Origin: Fusarium oxysporum f. sp. lycopersici 4287 | Taxonomy: Eukaryota; Ascomycota; Sordariomycetes; Hypocreales; Nectriaceae | Direction of reading: 5' to 3' | Assembly: GCF_000149955.1 (NCBI RefSeq) | Contig: NC_030986.1 | Location: 1,437,148 to 1,501,147 of the forward strand | DNA length: 64,000 nt | Made by a program: the position numbers and the translations under genes | The notes under the pieces: generated by a model | What the model was told of the DNA's origin: nothing | The model's database searches: none | Seen by the model: only the letters and a program-made list of their open reading frames with translations | Shown: positions 49,254-58,968 of the stretch, piece after piece | Numbering within the stretch: position 1 is the stretch's first letter | How the letters are laid out: each line of letters starts with the position of its first letter

Positions 49254-50678
49254 ATGAAAGTCACACATAAGACGACAGATATACAGCTACCTAAAGCGGT
49301 ACTGGACACGACTCTTAATGACCTTTACCGCAAGATTACCCCTAACCACAAATACATCTACCAGGGTGGCCCCTTTACAAGCAGTAAGGGGTCACGCACA
49401 GAGAAGGAGAATTCAGCAACGGCCATCAAGTATCTCTCACTCGTAAATCAACGGGGCGCTTTCGTATGTGGCACAGCGCCAGTCATCTTCTTCTATATGG
49501 ACGGAGACTCAAAGAAGAGAGACCATGATCGGAAACAGGTCGCCAAGACGTCGGCGACACTTCCCGATTATCAACGGCCACAACCTGTCTTTTGTGAGGG
49601 ACCTGATTCGATCCCTATCAACGAGACTGGAATTGACTTACTCGCCTGTAAAGTCGTTCATGATAGTTTAGAGAGACACAGCAACGTCGTTCCACTCGAG
49701 ACACATTGGTTCCTTAACTCGAAGCGTGCCTTGGCAGACTCTGGTCTTCCTACACCGAAGTGTGTCATCATAATAGTCAAAGGTATCCCTAAAGATGCGC
49801 AATCATGTTGCGCTCCTTGTACAGGCTGTGGTCTTGACAGCTTCGTTATTCCAGGAGACTGTACTGGTAACAGGGGAACATGGCTCAAAGAGCAGAGTCA
49901 GCGAATATACGACGCACTCAAGTCTCATCCCCTTCCATTCGTGCTCAAGAGCCAAGCAACATTTGGTGGTGCAGGGACGTTCATTGTCAAGACTGAGGAG
50001 CAACGGCAAAAGATTATTGATAACCTGGGAAAGGGGTTTCTCGGCCGGTTACTCTCCTCTGTCAACGCGGATAACTCGCATCTCGAGCCCGCAACAATGC
50101 TTCTTTCAGACATGATACAAAATCCAATTGGTGACTATGGAATGACGGTTTTTAACAACAAGAAGGGGCAAGAACCAGTGTTTCTAGGAGTGTCCAAACA
50201 GATGATTCAAGATAGTACAGCTTGGGTTGGAAGTACAATCGACTACCGCCAACAGAGCGGGTTGAGACTCAAATTTGAAACGCTCACGAACCAGATATCG
50301 GAATGGCTTCAATCGTACGAGTACATTGGTCCTGCAGGAGCAGATGTCCTTGAGGACGCAGATTGCTTTCACGTGGTTGATCTCAATGTTTGCACAACAG
50401 ACTCTTGCTATCTGCCATTACTACGAAAACATTTTACAAACCGAGAACTTTACATTGCATCATCCTTCTCTACTGAGGTGCAACAGCGTCGCGACGAGTT
50501 TCTGGATATGTTCAAGGCTGAGTTTCAAGACGGTCGTATGTGTGTGATAAGCTGGTATGAAGACCAAGAAAAGGGGAGCAGTTTAGCAGAGCTTGTTATT
50601 GGAGGAGGAGAAGGTGACGATAGATTGAAGGAACTCATGGATCGTGTTAATGAGATGTCGAAGAGTGTTACCTTTTAG
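49254..50678 (+). CDS. ATP-grasp domain protein (fungal, function unassigned)
   Basis: A single-exon gene of 474 residues. The central part looks like an ATP-grasp fold. FVLKSQATFGGAGTFIVKTEEQ (about residues 225-246) supplies the ATP-binding lysine and glycine-rich loop. VLLSDMIQNPIGDYGMTVF-like sequence with an LGVSKQ strand forms the central sheet. FHVVDLNVCTTDS near residue 383 sits where the metal-binding acidic/Asn residues of the family lie. ATP-grasp enzymes join a carboxylate to an amine, thiol or other nucleophile. The substrate here cannot be told from sequence. A Cys-rich patch (SCCAPCTGCGLD, about residues 197-208) is unusual. Similar fungal proteins have been described as culture-condition-specific, from memory only. 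The neighbours do not form an obvious biosynthetic cluster. No targeting signal. Confidence 0.75.
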   Translation: MKVTHKTTDIQLPKAVLDTTLNDLYRKITPNHKYIYQGGPFTSSKGSRTEKENSATAIKYLSLVNQRGAFVCGTAPVIFFYMDGDSKKRDHDRKQVAKTSATLPDYQRPQPVFCEGPDSIPINETGIDLLACKVVHDSLERHSNVVPLETHWFLNSKRALADSGLPTPKCVIIIVKGIPKDAQSCCAPCTGCGLDSFVIPGDCTGNRGTWLKEQSQRIYDALKSHPLPFVLKSQATFGGAGTFIVKTEEQRQKIIDNLGKGFLGRLLSSVNADNSHLEPATMLLSDMIQNPIGDYGMTVFNNKKGQEPVFLGVSKQMIQDSTAWVGSTIDYRQQSGLRLKFETLTNQISEWLQSYEYIGPAGADVLEDADCFHVVDLNVCTTDSCYLPLLRKHFTNRELYIASSFSTEVQQRRDEFLDMFKAEFQDGRMCVISWYEDQEKGSSLAELVIGGGEGDDRLKELMDRVNEMSKSVTF

Positions 50679-51018
50679 CTTCAACCAATATGCTTGGATA
50701 ATGTCGATGGAGGATATGCGAATGTACTATCGCAATTTGGGATTACCGTATTTTACCAGATGCAGATTCAGTTCGTATAGCAAATGCAGGGTCTCGACGG
50801 AGAATATGATCCGAATGTCATTGCAGGATAGGTCAAAGACTCAGTGGTTGGTGGAACGTGAGAGGGCGGGGGATCAACACCAGGCGGCCGACCCTTGGGT
50901 GTTAGTGGCATAAGACAGTCTAGAATAGCTTCAGCCACTTGAGCTCAGGAACAAATTGGAAGAATAAATAATGATTACAAAGCCTCAAAATACGAGGAAA
51001 TCAAGCATATTTCTAAGT
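50679..51018. other. Intergenic, ATP-grasp 3' region
   Basis: About 340 nt between the ATP-grasp stop and a possible minus-strand partial gene. Nothing recognised. Confidence 0.4.
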
Positions 51019-51299
51019 CTATTTCCTAGTCTGAATACCACTCTTTTCAGTGTAAAGAATGATGTCTTTGGGTGGTGTAGCACTCAAGCTTTCAGCTTCA
51101 ACCAACCACCATAAAATAGCTGCATGCGCATGGCTTGGTAATAGTCCAGTCAGCTCTCCCTCATCAACTAGACGCGGGCTGAAACAAAGGTCAGAATCTC
51201 TATCCATCTTAGCAATCATACAAATAGAGCCTCCTCCTTCATTCTTGTCTCCCACCTATCTTTCAATTTCCTTGAAGCAAGAGAACTGTAAATGAGGCT
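51019..51299 (-). CDS. Possible C-terminal end of a gene cut by the assembly gap
   Basis: On the minus strand the last 60 or so codons before TAG at 51019 read as a plausible globular C-terminus (RLVDEGELTGLLPSHAHAA, then ILWWLVEAESLSATPPKDI). Upstream sequence runs into the run of Ns at 51300, so any start is hidden. A GTATGA...TTTCAG pair between about 51230 and 51190 could be an intron, but its phase does not fit cleanly. No function can be given. It may be a gene fragment or chance. Confidence 0.3.
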
Positions 51300-51440
51300 N
51301 NNNNNNNNNNNNNNNNNNNNNNNNNNNNNNNNNNNNNNNNNNNNNNNNNNNNNNNNNNNNNNNNNNNNNNNNNNNNNNNNNNNNNNNNNNNNNNNNNNNN
51401 NNNNNNNNNNNNNNNNNNNNNNNNNNNNNNNNNNNNNNNN
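51300..51440. other. Assembly gap of 141 Ns
   Basis: A run of undetermined bases. It hides the 5' end of the LtrA-family gene and possibly the start of a minus-strand gene. Confidence 1.
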
Positions 51441-52738
51441 CAACTTATCAAGGAGAAAAGACGAGCAGCGTCAGGCTGGACGCTCGAGCTGTTCCTGGAT
51501 CTTTTATGTAGGTATCTCCGTGCTATCATTCAGGCCTTGACTTACACTCTGTAGATGTCGCGATTGTCGCCAACTTCAGCGATGAGCTTGCTGAGCATCC
51601 TGATGGCGCTCATCTGGCAAAGTACATACTCATCTTTGCGCCGGCATGGCATATCTGGGCTGATCTCCGCGAGATCATGAACTCATATTATACCGATGAT
51701 TTACTGCAGCGACTTGTTATTCTTTGGGTCATGGCGCTTCTGGTGCTGTATGCGAACAATGCCAACGATGCTGATGAGGATATTACAGCGATGCGGACTA
51801 CTGCTGGAGCGTACCTCGTAGCCCGCTTCACTACCCTCAATGTTTTCCTCGTCACCTCGTTCGCAGCGTATCAGCACCGCACACAGGCTCGGATCATGGC
51901 TGGTTTCATGTTTGTCGGTCTTCTAATCACCATCCCGCTCTTCCTTGAGGACATAAGCATTCGTGCAAAAGCCGCCATCGTCGCCGTGGGCATCTTCTAT
52001 CAAGAGGCGACATGGGCGCTTACTCTGAGTCCCTGGATCAAGGCCAAGCTACATCTGACTTACAGTACTGCTGTTGACATTGCGCACGAGATTGACCGAA
52101 TGGGCGCTTTCTTCATCATCATTCTCGGCGAGTTTGTGTACAGCATCATTGTTGGCAATAAGACAGGCATTGGCTTGACTTCAGGGTACGCAAAGGCTGT
52201 CTGCACGCTGATTATTGCGTTCGTGCTGAACTGGGTCTATTCCAGTGGCGATGGCAGTATTCAAGCAACACATCCGATTCGACGATCTGCCTGGACAGCC
52301 TTTGGCTTCTTTCTCTTGCATCTGCCTCTATCAGCATCGTTTCTCATCGGAGGCCACATCGCAGCTGCGAGCACAGCGATTGAAGAGTTTGAAGACGGGC
52401 AGCGTTGGCTTCTCGGTGGAGGGCTTGGAGTTGGCATGTTTTGCCTCTGGGTTTACGGGATGTTATACCGGGTCGAAGGTGAGTGCACTCTATTCATGGG
52501 ACAGACGACACGAATCAGTATGAGGTTGATAATTGCGATCATCCTCGTCGTCATCCCTGAGTCACATAACCATCTCAATGCAGAGAGCTTCATGTTCGTT
52601 ATCATGGCTCTGTTTGCTTTCCTCTTGATATGGGAGACCATTGGAGGCTTATCCAGGACTTCCAAGTTCTTTGAGCCTTGGACGAATAGAAATCCACCGC
52701 CGGAGGAGGACGACAGAGAAGGCTTGGCGGGCGAGTAG
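51441..52738 (+). CDS. LtrA-family multipass membrane protein (5' end in gap)
   Basis: The visible part begins right after the gap as exon 51441-51507. A 47-nt intron follows (51508-51554, GTAGGT donor, CTGTAG acceptor), then exon 51555-52738. At least 416 residues are present. The segment across the intron, LELFLDLLYVAIVANFSDEL, is the N-terminal signature of the bacterial low temperature requirement A (LtrA) family. About nine to ten hydrophobic helices follow, including ILWVMALLVLYANNA, FFIIILGEFVYSIIVG and MRLIIAIILVVIPESHNH. The C-terminus is acidic (NRNPPPEEDDREGLAGE). The family is widespread in fungi and bacteria, with no agreed biochemical function. The real start lies in the gap or upstream of it; the internal Met at 51677 is not the start, because conserved sequence precedes it. 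Confidence 0.85.
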
Positions 52739-53750
52739 TGGAATTGTCAGGCACTTTTCGGAAAAGGAATTGACATGTTGGATCGTGTTCGGATCATGGA
52801 GAATGATAGTGGAACCCTTCCTTCCCAGGCAGGACATCGATTGACTTGAAGCTATGGTGCACCGCCACAGCAAGCGATCGCCACTGTCTGCGTCATTCGT
52901 GGCGTATGCTATAATGAAGCTTTCTGGAAGCCGCGGGCTAAATACGATTAAGATTTTGGAATCTGGAGGAAAATGCCGTGAGGCAGCCTATGCATAGGTT
53001 GTCGTCTTTGCGCAGCACTTGAGTGACATGACACTGAATAACCGTTTAAAATCCGAGAGAGAGCTAAGCTATTCCAGGATCATCAATGCATGCATGCGCA
53101 AGCAACTCCAAGACGTGACCTGCAGAACGCACTGTAATTGTAACTGCAGCTGTAATTTTAGGCCACCTTGGCGCATGTCACTCATCTACCCATATCCTTC
53201 ACTGCTATTTGGGTGCTTCTAGAGTCAGTCGCTAATGAATGGAAGGCTTGGTCGGAGACCGGACGAGGAAGCCGCGGACAAGGTGGCTGTGCTTTCTACA
53301 TGACAGCTCTTGCACCAATGGCGTCACCTGTGCTTCGCATGTTGGGGGAGGGGCAACCGGGGTTTCGGTGATTGCCCCTCCAGCTCCAGATCCAAACTCA
53401 TGCTGCTTCTCCAAGTGGCGTTGACGCGAAACATTCAAGGTCACAAGTGGCAGGTGCCAGATTGCCAAGGGAAATAGGTAATGTGCTTAAATAGTCCCTC
53501 GTAGTCTTAGCTTTAGCCTTAACTTACCTTATCCTTGGCTCTCACGTCTTGATCTCGATATTAAACTTCCCCTCTTTACCTTGACCTTACCTGTCCCTTG
53601 TACTACACAACCTACTTATACCCACCTGCTACATCATCGACTCTTGTTAATTCCTCAGACGTCGACCTACCACAAATTTCTCGCACAACATCGTTGTTGC
53701 ACTCTATAACAACATCTTCATCGATCGTGTACTTTTCAAATCCTACTTCG
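52739..53750. other. Intergenic, LtrA gene to WW-domain gene
   Basis: 3' UTR of the LtrA gene and the promoter/leader of the WW gene. The sequence from about 53490 to 53740 is pyrimidine-rich and is probably leader. The frame of the WW protein stays open for 51 codons upstream of its ATG but has no upstream ATG. Confidence 0.6.
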
Positions 53751-54833
53751 ATGGCCGACTTTGCTCCCCCGTCTGGTCCGCCTCCTCCTAAGGCCCCCGA
53801 GGTTCCTGCCGGATGGGCCGTGCGATGGAACGAACAATACAAGGAATGGTAAGAACTTGACTTTGTCCACGCGCGCGCAGCGTCGCTAACATGCGAATTA
53901 CAGGTTCTACGTCAACATTTACACAAAACAATCGCAATGGGAAAAGCCCACTGCTCCCGTCTTTCCAGCTGATGATGCCGCGCCCGCCGGCCCTCCTCCC
54001 GGATACGACCAAGGCAATGCGCCCATCCCTACAGACACCAAGAAGAACCCCTACGAGGACCATCGTGATCAGTCGGCTGGTGGTCCTTCCGAGGATGAAG
54101 ACGCTAAGCTAGCTGCGAAGCTACAGGCCGAGGAAGACGCCCGCGCTCGTAGTGGTCCTGGTGGTCCAGATGTTCCTGCGGGATACGGAGCATCAAATAG
54201 TCCATACCCTCAGAGCAACAGTCCCTATCCCCAGAACAACAGCCCGTACCCTCAACAACAAGGGGGCAGTTCTTATCCCACAGAACTTCCCCCTAGAGAA
54301 CGTGGTGCTAAGAGCGGTGGTGGATTCTTAGGCAAGTTGCTCGGCAAGGGCAAGCAGATGGCTGGAGGCCACCAACAAGGCGGTGCCGGTGGTTACGGCG
54401 GCTCGCAGGGTGGCTACGGAGGTGGTTATCCTCAACAACAGTACTACGGCCAACAGCCCCAAGGCTATCCTGGACAAGGTCCTCCAATGGGCTACGGCGC
54501 CCAACCTCACTACGGCGGCGGTTATGGCGCGCCGGGAGGTTACGGTGGCTATGGTGGCGCTCCTGGTTACGGAGCTCCTCATGGCGGCGGCTTTGGTGGT
54601 GGTGGCCGTAAACCTGGTGGTGGTGGTATGGGCATGATGGGAGGTGCTGCTCTCGGTGCTGGTGCTGGTCTGCTTGGTGGTGCCATGATCGCAAACTCTT
54701 TTGATAACGATGAACAAGACGCCTACCAGGATGGTTTCGGTAAGTTTCCATTTCAATTCTCCTTGAATCTAACAGCTCGCTAACTATCGTTACAGAGGAT
54801 GGTGCTGATTTCGGCGATGATGGCGGTGACTAA
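53751..54833 (+). CDS. WW-domain protein with a Gly/Tyr/Gln-rich tail
   Basis: Exons 53751-53848, 53904-54739 and 54796-54833 join to 323 residues. Residues about 18-52 form one WW domain (VPAGWAVRWNEQYKEW, FYVNIYTKQSQWEKP) with both tryptophans and the Tyr-rich strand; WW domains bind proline-rich ligands. The domain is split by the first intron. A charged linker follows, then three repeats of NSPYPQ-type heptads, then a long low-complexity region of GGYGG, QQYYGQQPQGYPGQ and GGGFGGGG. Near the end is a hydrophobic glycine zipper-like stretch (GAALGAGAGLLGGAMIA), then an acidic tail. Architecture and size resemble yeast Wwm1, a WW protein that interacts with metacaspase; that link is tentative. 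Confidence 0.85.
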
Positions 54834-55185
54834 GGAGCGTCATACGTTCTGCATGGATTTGCTGAAGAGGAGTCTCAGTGTGATATTTCCGACTTGCGCT
54901 CGAAATTGGTTTTGCTTTGAGATTTATTGGGCAGGGCAGGAATTGGGTATGGAACGAGGATATGATGACAATAGGCTGTGCGTAACTACGCCGTGACTAG
55001 TAGCTAACTAAGTTTTATACCTCTACAACGAACTGATGAGGGAAGGTTCAACGGAATAATGATCATTGCTAAATGCATACAATGCCATATCTCATAATCT
55101 ACTTCTCTATCGTCCGCCTATGCCCACAGGGCTGTGTATCCATCCAACTTTTGTAGTCATTATATACCCAATAACTGTGCGAGAT
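54834..55185. other. Convergent intergenic region
   Basis: The 3' ends of the WW-domain gene and the EMC7-like gene converge across about 350 nt. No gene seen. Confidence 0.5.
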
Positions 55186-56016
55186 TTACCGTCTCACGCC
55201 CTGGTTCTTAGTGTTGCCGTTACCACCATTGTTGGCTGGGGTGCTCTCCTTGGGCTTGGAACCGGCGAGATACGCAGCCATGTCGAAGTTGGTAAGGGGG
55301 TTGTCACCAGATGACTGACCGGTCATGGCAGCGCTCAGGGGGCTGTTCTTTCGCTGGGCCTCGAACTCGGCGCGCATTTCAGGGTCCACTGGATCTTGTT
55401 AGTATAAATCTGTTTGCGAGGGTGAACGGATACATACTGCTGTCCATGAGCTTTGGCATGCCCACCATGAGAACCAGACTGACGAGAGCCATAAGGATCA
55501 TGGGGTTCTTGAGGATAGCAAAGACCGAGACTGCTATATGTTAGCGCTGATCAGTTCACGGAGAATTGAAGACCGAGACTCACACTGCGGCCTCTCCATA
55601 AAGTAATTCTTTCCCCCAATAGCCCGCAGCTCAAAACCTCGTCCCTTACTCCCCTCCTTCACCTGCACGACCTCCCCCTTATTCCCCCAGTCATTGCCCC
55701 GATACGTCTCCCACGCCCTGACAATTCCCTCCTCTCCATCCTCCGCAAGCTGAACATCAATCCTCAGCGGATGAAACGCGTCAGTCGGACAGTGAACATC
55801 AGCAAGGTACGAGCCAGGCGTGACGTTGTGAAAGACAAAAGTGTTGGCGGAGGACAGTGGCGCGGAGAAGTGGACGCCTGCGGAGGAGAGCGTGGCGTGC
55901 GTGTTGGCGGGGATGCTGAAGGGGTTGGGATTGGAGGGGAGATAGAGGGTTAAAGAGTCGGCAAGAGCCAGAGGGAGGAGCGCGAGAATAGCGCTGGTTT
56001 CGAAGGTGAAGCGCAT
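55186..56016 (-). CDS. ER membrane protein complex subunit 7-like protein
   Basis: Exons 56016-55584, 55533-55438 and 55388-55186 join to 243 residues, the typical size. A cleavable signal peptide (FTFETSAILALLPLALADS) is followed by a beta-rich lumenal domain with FVFHNVTPGSYLADVHCP and a Tyr-Phe-rich segment (GGKNYFMERP). One membrane helix (NPMILMALVSLVLMVGMP) and a cytosolic tail containing DPEMRAEFEAQRKNSP complete it. This layout is that of EMC7 (yeast Sop4). EMC7 is a subunit of the ER complex that inserts tail-anchored and multipass membrane proteins. The exon 2/3 junction falls right after the membrane helix, separating lumenal and cytosolic parts. Assignment rests on these features rather than a search. 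Confidence 0.85.
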
Positions 56017-56598
56017 CTTGGGCGGTGGAGGTTGTGAGAGGTGAGGTTAGATAGAGGTTGACATTGTGACGTTTTTGGTGCTGGAGGAGAGAACAAGTGG
56101 GCCAATCAGATGGGGGAAATGTGCGGGTGTGGCTTGGGATGACGCAGCCACAGTTGAGAGCTTCTAAGCTTGATATCAAGACATGCTGAGATTGAATAAG
56201 TAGTCAATTGGTATTCACGTTAAACAATCAATACTACTTTGAAGCTTTTAATTGTCGTACTTGACTGCTTTGTAGATGCAATGTCTTCATTTTGACATCC
56301 GCAACACATCTTGTTTCACCGACACAAGAACAAACTCCTCAATGTCTCACATATGAGCAAGGGGGAAAACGAAGTTGGCATCAAAAAGAGTGGCATAGAC
56401 GCTCATCTAAATTACGCTCTTCTAAAAACTATTTATTTGGGTATCGAGTTCATCAAAGACGCATAAGTCCACTCCTTCGTTTCCCGTGATATGAATCAGA
56501 CATTTCAGTTCATCCGGCGTCACAGATCGTATAACAAACACTTTTTGGTCTCATCAGCAGCATTACCCCTTCCCATTTGACAAAGAAATCCCTTTCCC
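56017..56598. other. Intergenic, EMC7-like promoter and coiled-coil gene 3' end
   Basis: About 580 nt between two minus-strand genes. It holds the promoter of the EMC7-like gene and the 3' UTR of the coiled-coil gene. Nothing else seen. Confidence 0.5.
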
Positions 56599-58968
56599 TC
56601 AAGCCTCAGATGTGCCGTTGGTTGTGGCGCTCTTCTCCTTGAGCTCCTTGACCTCGGCCTCGAGGGCCTTGACCTTCTCAAGAGCCTCCTTCTTCTCGCC
56701 CTGGATGGTCTTGACCTTCTCAAGGGCGTTGCTGAAGGCGGACTGTGCTGTCTTTGTTTTCTCCTCGGCATCGGTCTTCTCCTTCTCCAGAGCAGCAGCC
56801 TTCTCCTCAGCGGCCTTCTTCTCGGCCTCCAGGGTCTTGGTCTTTTCATCTGCCTCCTTCTGCAGGGACTCAGCCTTGGCGACGGCATCGGCCTTCTCCT
56901 TCTCAAGAGCTTCGACCTTCTTAGCGGCCTCCTCGGACTTGGCGAACTTCTCCTTGAGCTCCTTGAGTTCGTCCTCAAGGGACTTGGTCTTATCGGCGGA
57001 AGACTTCTTCTCAGATTCGGTAGCAGCCTGAGCTTCCTCGAGCTGCTTCTTAAGAGCAGACTCGGAATCTTGAGCCTTCTTTGCGTCGGCCTCGAGGGCA
57101 GCAACCTTAGCCTCGGCCTCATCAGCCTTAGACTTCAATGACGCTTCAGTCTCCTTGGCCTTAGCCTCGGCCTCCTCGGTCTTGGACTTCAGTGAAGATT
57201 CAGACTCCTTAGCCTTGGCGGCATCAGACTCGAGGCTCTTGACCTTGTCCTCAGCCTCCTTGAGCTTGGCGTTCAAGCCAGACTCAGACTCCTGGGAGTT
57301 CTTGGCGCTGGACTCAAGATCGGCGATCTTGGCCTCAAGCTCCTTCTTCTCCTATGCAAATGTTAGCGCCTTGATAGGTATGTAATCATGGTGAGTATTT
57401 ACCGCTTGGGAAGTCTTCAGGTCTTCCTCGGCCTTGGCAACCTGGGCCTTGGCCTCCTCGATTTCCTTCTCGAGCTCGGCAAGCTTTGATGTCTTCTCGT
57501 TGAGCTGCTTCTCGACAGACTCGCGCTCCTCATTGGCAGCCTTGAGCTTAGCCTCGGTTTCCTCCTGCTTCTTCTGGATGGCCTCGTGGTCGCTGGTGAC
57601 GGTCTTGAGCTTCTCAGCTTGCTCATCACGTTCCTTCTTGAGGGCGTCGTGCTCGTCGGTAGTAGACTTGAGCTTAGCCTCAAGGTCGGCAGCCTCCTTC
57701 TTGACCTTCTCCAATTCAGCAGATGAGTCACCCTGAGCCTTGGTCAAGGCAGCGGTGTGGTCCTCGGTAAGCTTCTTCTGGGCCTCCTCGGCAGCAGCAA
57801 GATCCTTCTTAGCAGTCTCAAGGTCCTTGGACAGACCATCATGTGTAGACTGAAGAGAACCGTGCTTCTCCTTCCACTCAGCAGCATCCTTTTGAGCCGC
57901 GACAAGCTCGGAAGAAGAGTTGCTCTTGAGAGACTCATTGGTCTTCTCGAGGTCAGCAACCTTCTCCTTGAGCTCAGCAAGCTCCTTTTCAAGAGACTTA
58001 TTGGTCTCCTCGAGAGTAGCGTACTTTGTCTGGAGGTCACCGAGCTCAGAGAGCTGCTTCTTGAGTTCAGACAACTCGTTCTCAGAGTCGGCCTTGTGCT
58101 TGTTGTGTGTTTGTTGGAGAGCATTTGTCTTCTCTTGAGCCTCGGCGAGGTCCTTCTTGGCAGTAGCGATCTGGGAGTCGGACTGCTCCTGGAGCTTGTC
58201 GAGTGTCTCTTGGAGAGCGGCGTACTTCTCCTCGGAACCGGCCAAGGCCTTCTTCTGCTCGTCGAGGGCAGTGACGGCGGCGGCCAGGTCGGTCTCGAGC
58301 TTGGCGTGGCTGGATTGTAGGGTGGTGAACTTGTCTTCGGAACCGGTCAGAGCCTGCTTGCCTTGCTCAGCGGCGCTGGAAGCGGCAGCAAGCTCTTCCT
58401 CAAGTGTGCTGTGGGCCTTGGTAAGAGTCTGATGCTTCTCCTCGGCCTCGGAGATCTGTGTCTTGAGAGTAGCAATCTCCTTGGTGAGAGCAGCCTCGAG
58501 GGCCTCGCGGGCCTCCTTGGCCTCAGCAAGCTCTGCCTTGAGGCCGGCGAGCTCATCGGCGATGGATTGCCTCTCCTGCTCCAGACCCTTGAGCTTCTCT
58601 TCGGTAGCAGTCAGGCTGGTCTTAGCATCCTCGAGCTCCTTGGCGTTCTTCTCAGCAGACTCCTTGGTAGATCGGAGCTGCTCGGAGGAGGAGTCACCGC
58701 CCTTCTTCAACTCTTCCTGCAAGATGGCGATACGGGCGTGAGTCTCATCAAGGGCAAGAGAAGACTGAGCCTCGAGCTCCTTGATCTTTTCCCTCAAATC
58801 CTCAGCATCTTTGGATACTGTTGTGCATTCCTTCTCCTTCTTTGAGAGGTCTTCCTCGAGGACGGCGATGGTTTCTTCCCTGTCGGCAAGTTGCTTCTCG
58901 AGAGCTTGTCGCGCTGCGACGGAGTCTTCACCGCTACTACTAGAGAATGCAGAGACAACGCCGCCCAT
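56599..58968 (-). CDS. Long coiled-coil protein with N-myristoylation-like start
   Basis: Exons 58968-57403 and 57351-56599 join to 772 residues. After MGGVVSAFSSSSGEDS the whole protein is a nearly continuous Glu/Lys/Ala/Leu-rich coiled coil with heptad spacing. It contains recurrent KEKAEALEKEK- and EEAEAKA-type blocks and a few Gly/Ser breaks. The C-terminus ends TTNGTSEA. Coiled coils of this kind occur in tethers and cytoskeletal adaptors such as Uso1-type proteins, but low-complexity coiled-coil similarity is a poor guide to function. Met-Gly-x-x-x-Ser at the start matches the N-myristoyltransferase consensus, suggesting membrane attachment. A 51-nt intron (57352-57402) splits the coil without disturbing the heptads. 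Long frames on the opposite strand are products of its codon bias. Confidence 0.85.

Noticed and set aside
49254..52738. ATP-grasp and LtrA genes as part of a biosynthetic cluster
   Set aside because: No synthase, oxidase, transporter or regulator typical of a cluster is next to them in this window.
53598..53750. Upstream extension of the WW-domain frame by 51 codons
   Set aside because: The frame is open but contains no ATG and lies in pyrimidine-rich leader; the ATG at 53751 gives a normal WW protein.
57757..58845. Plus-strand frames opposite the coiled-coil gene
   Set aside because: Leu/Ser-rich shadow translations of a Glu/Lys-rich coiled coil.
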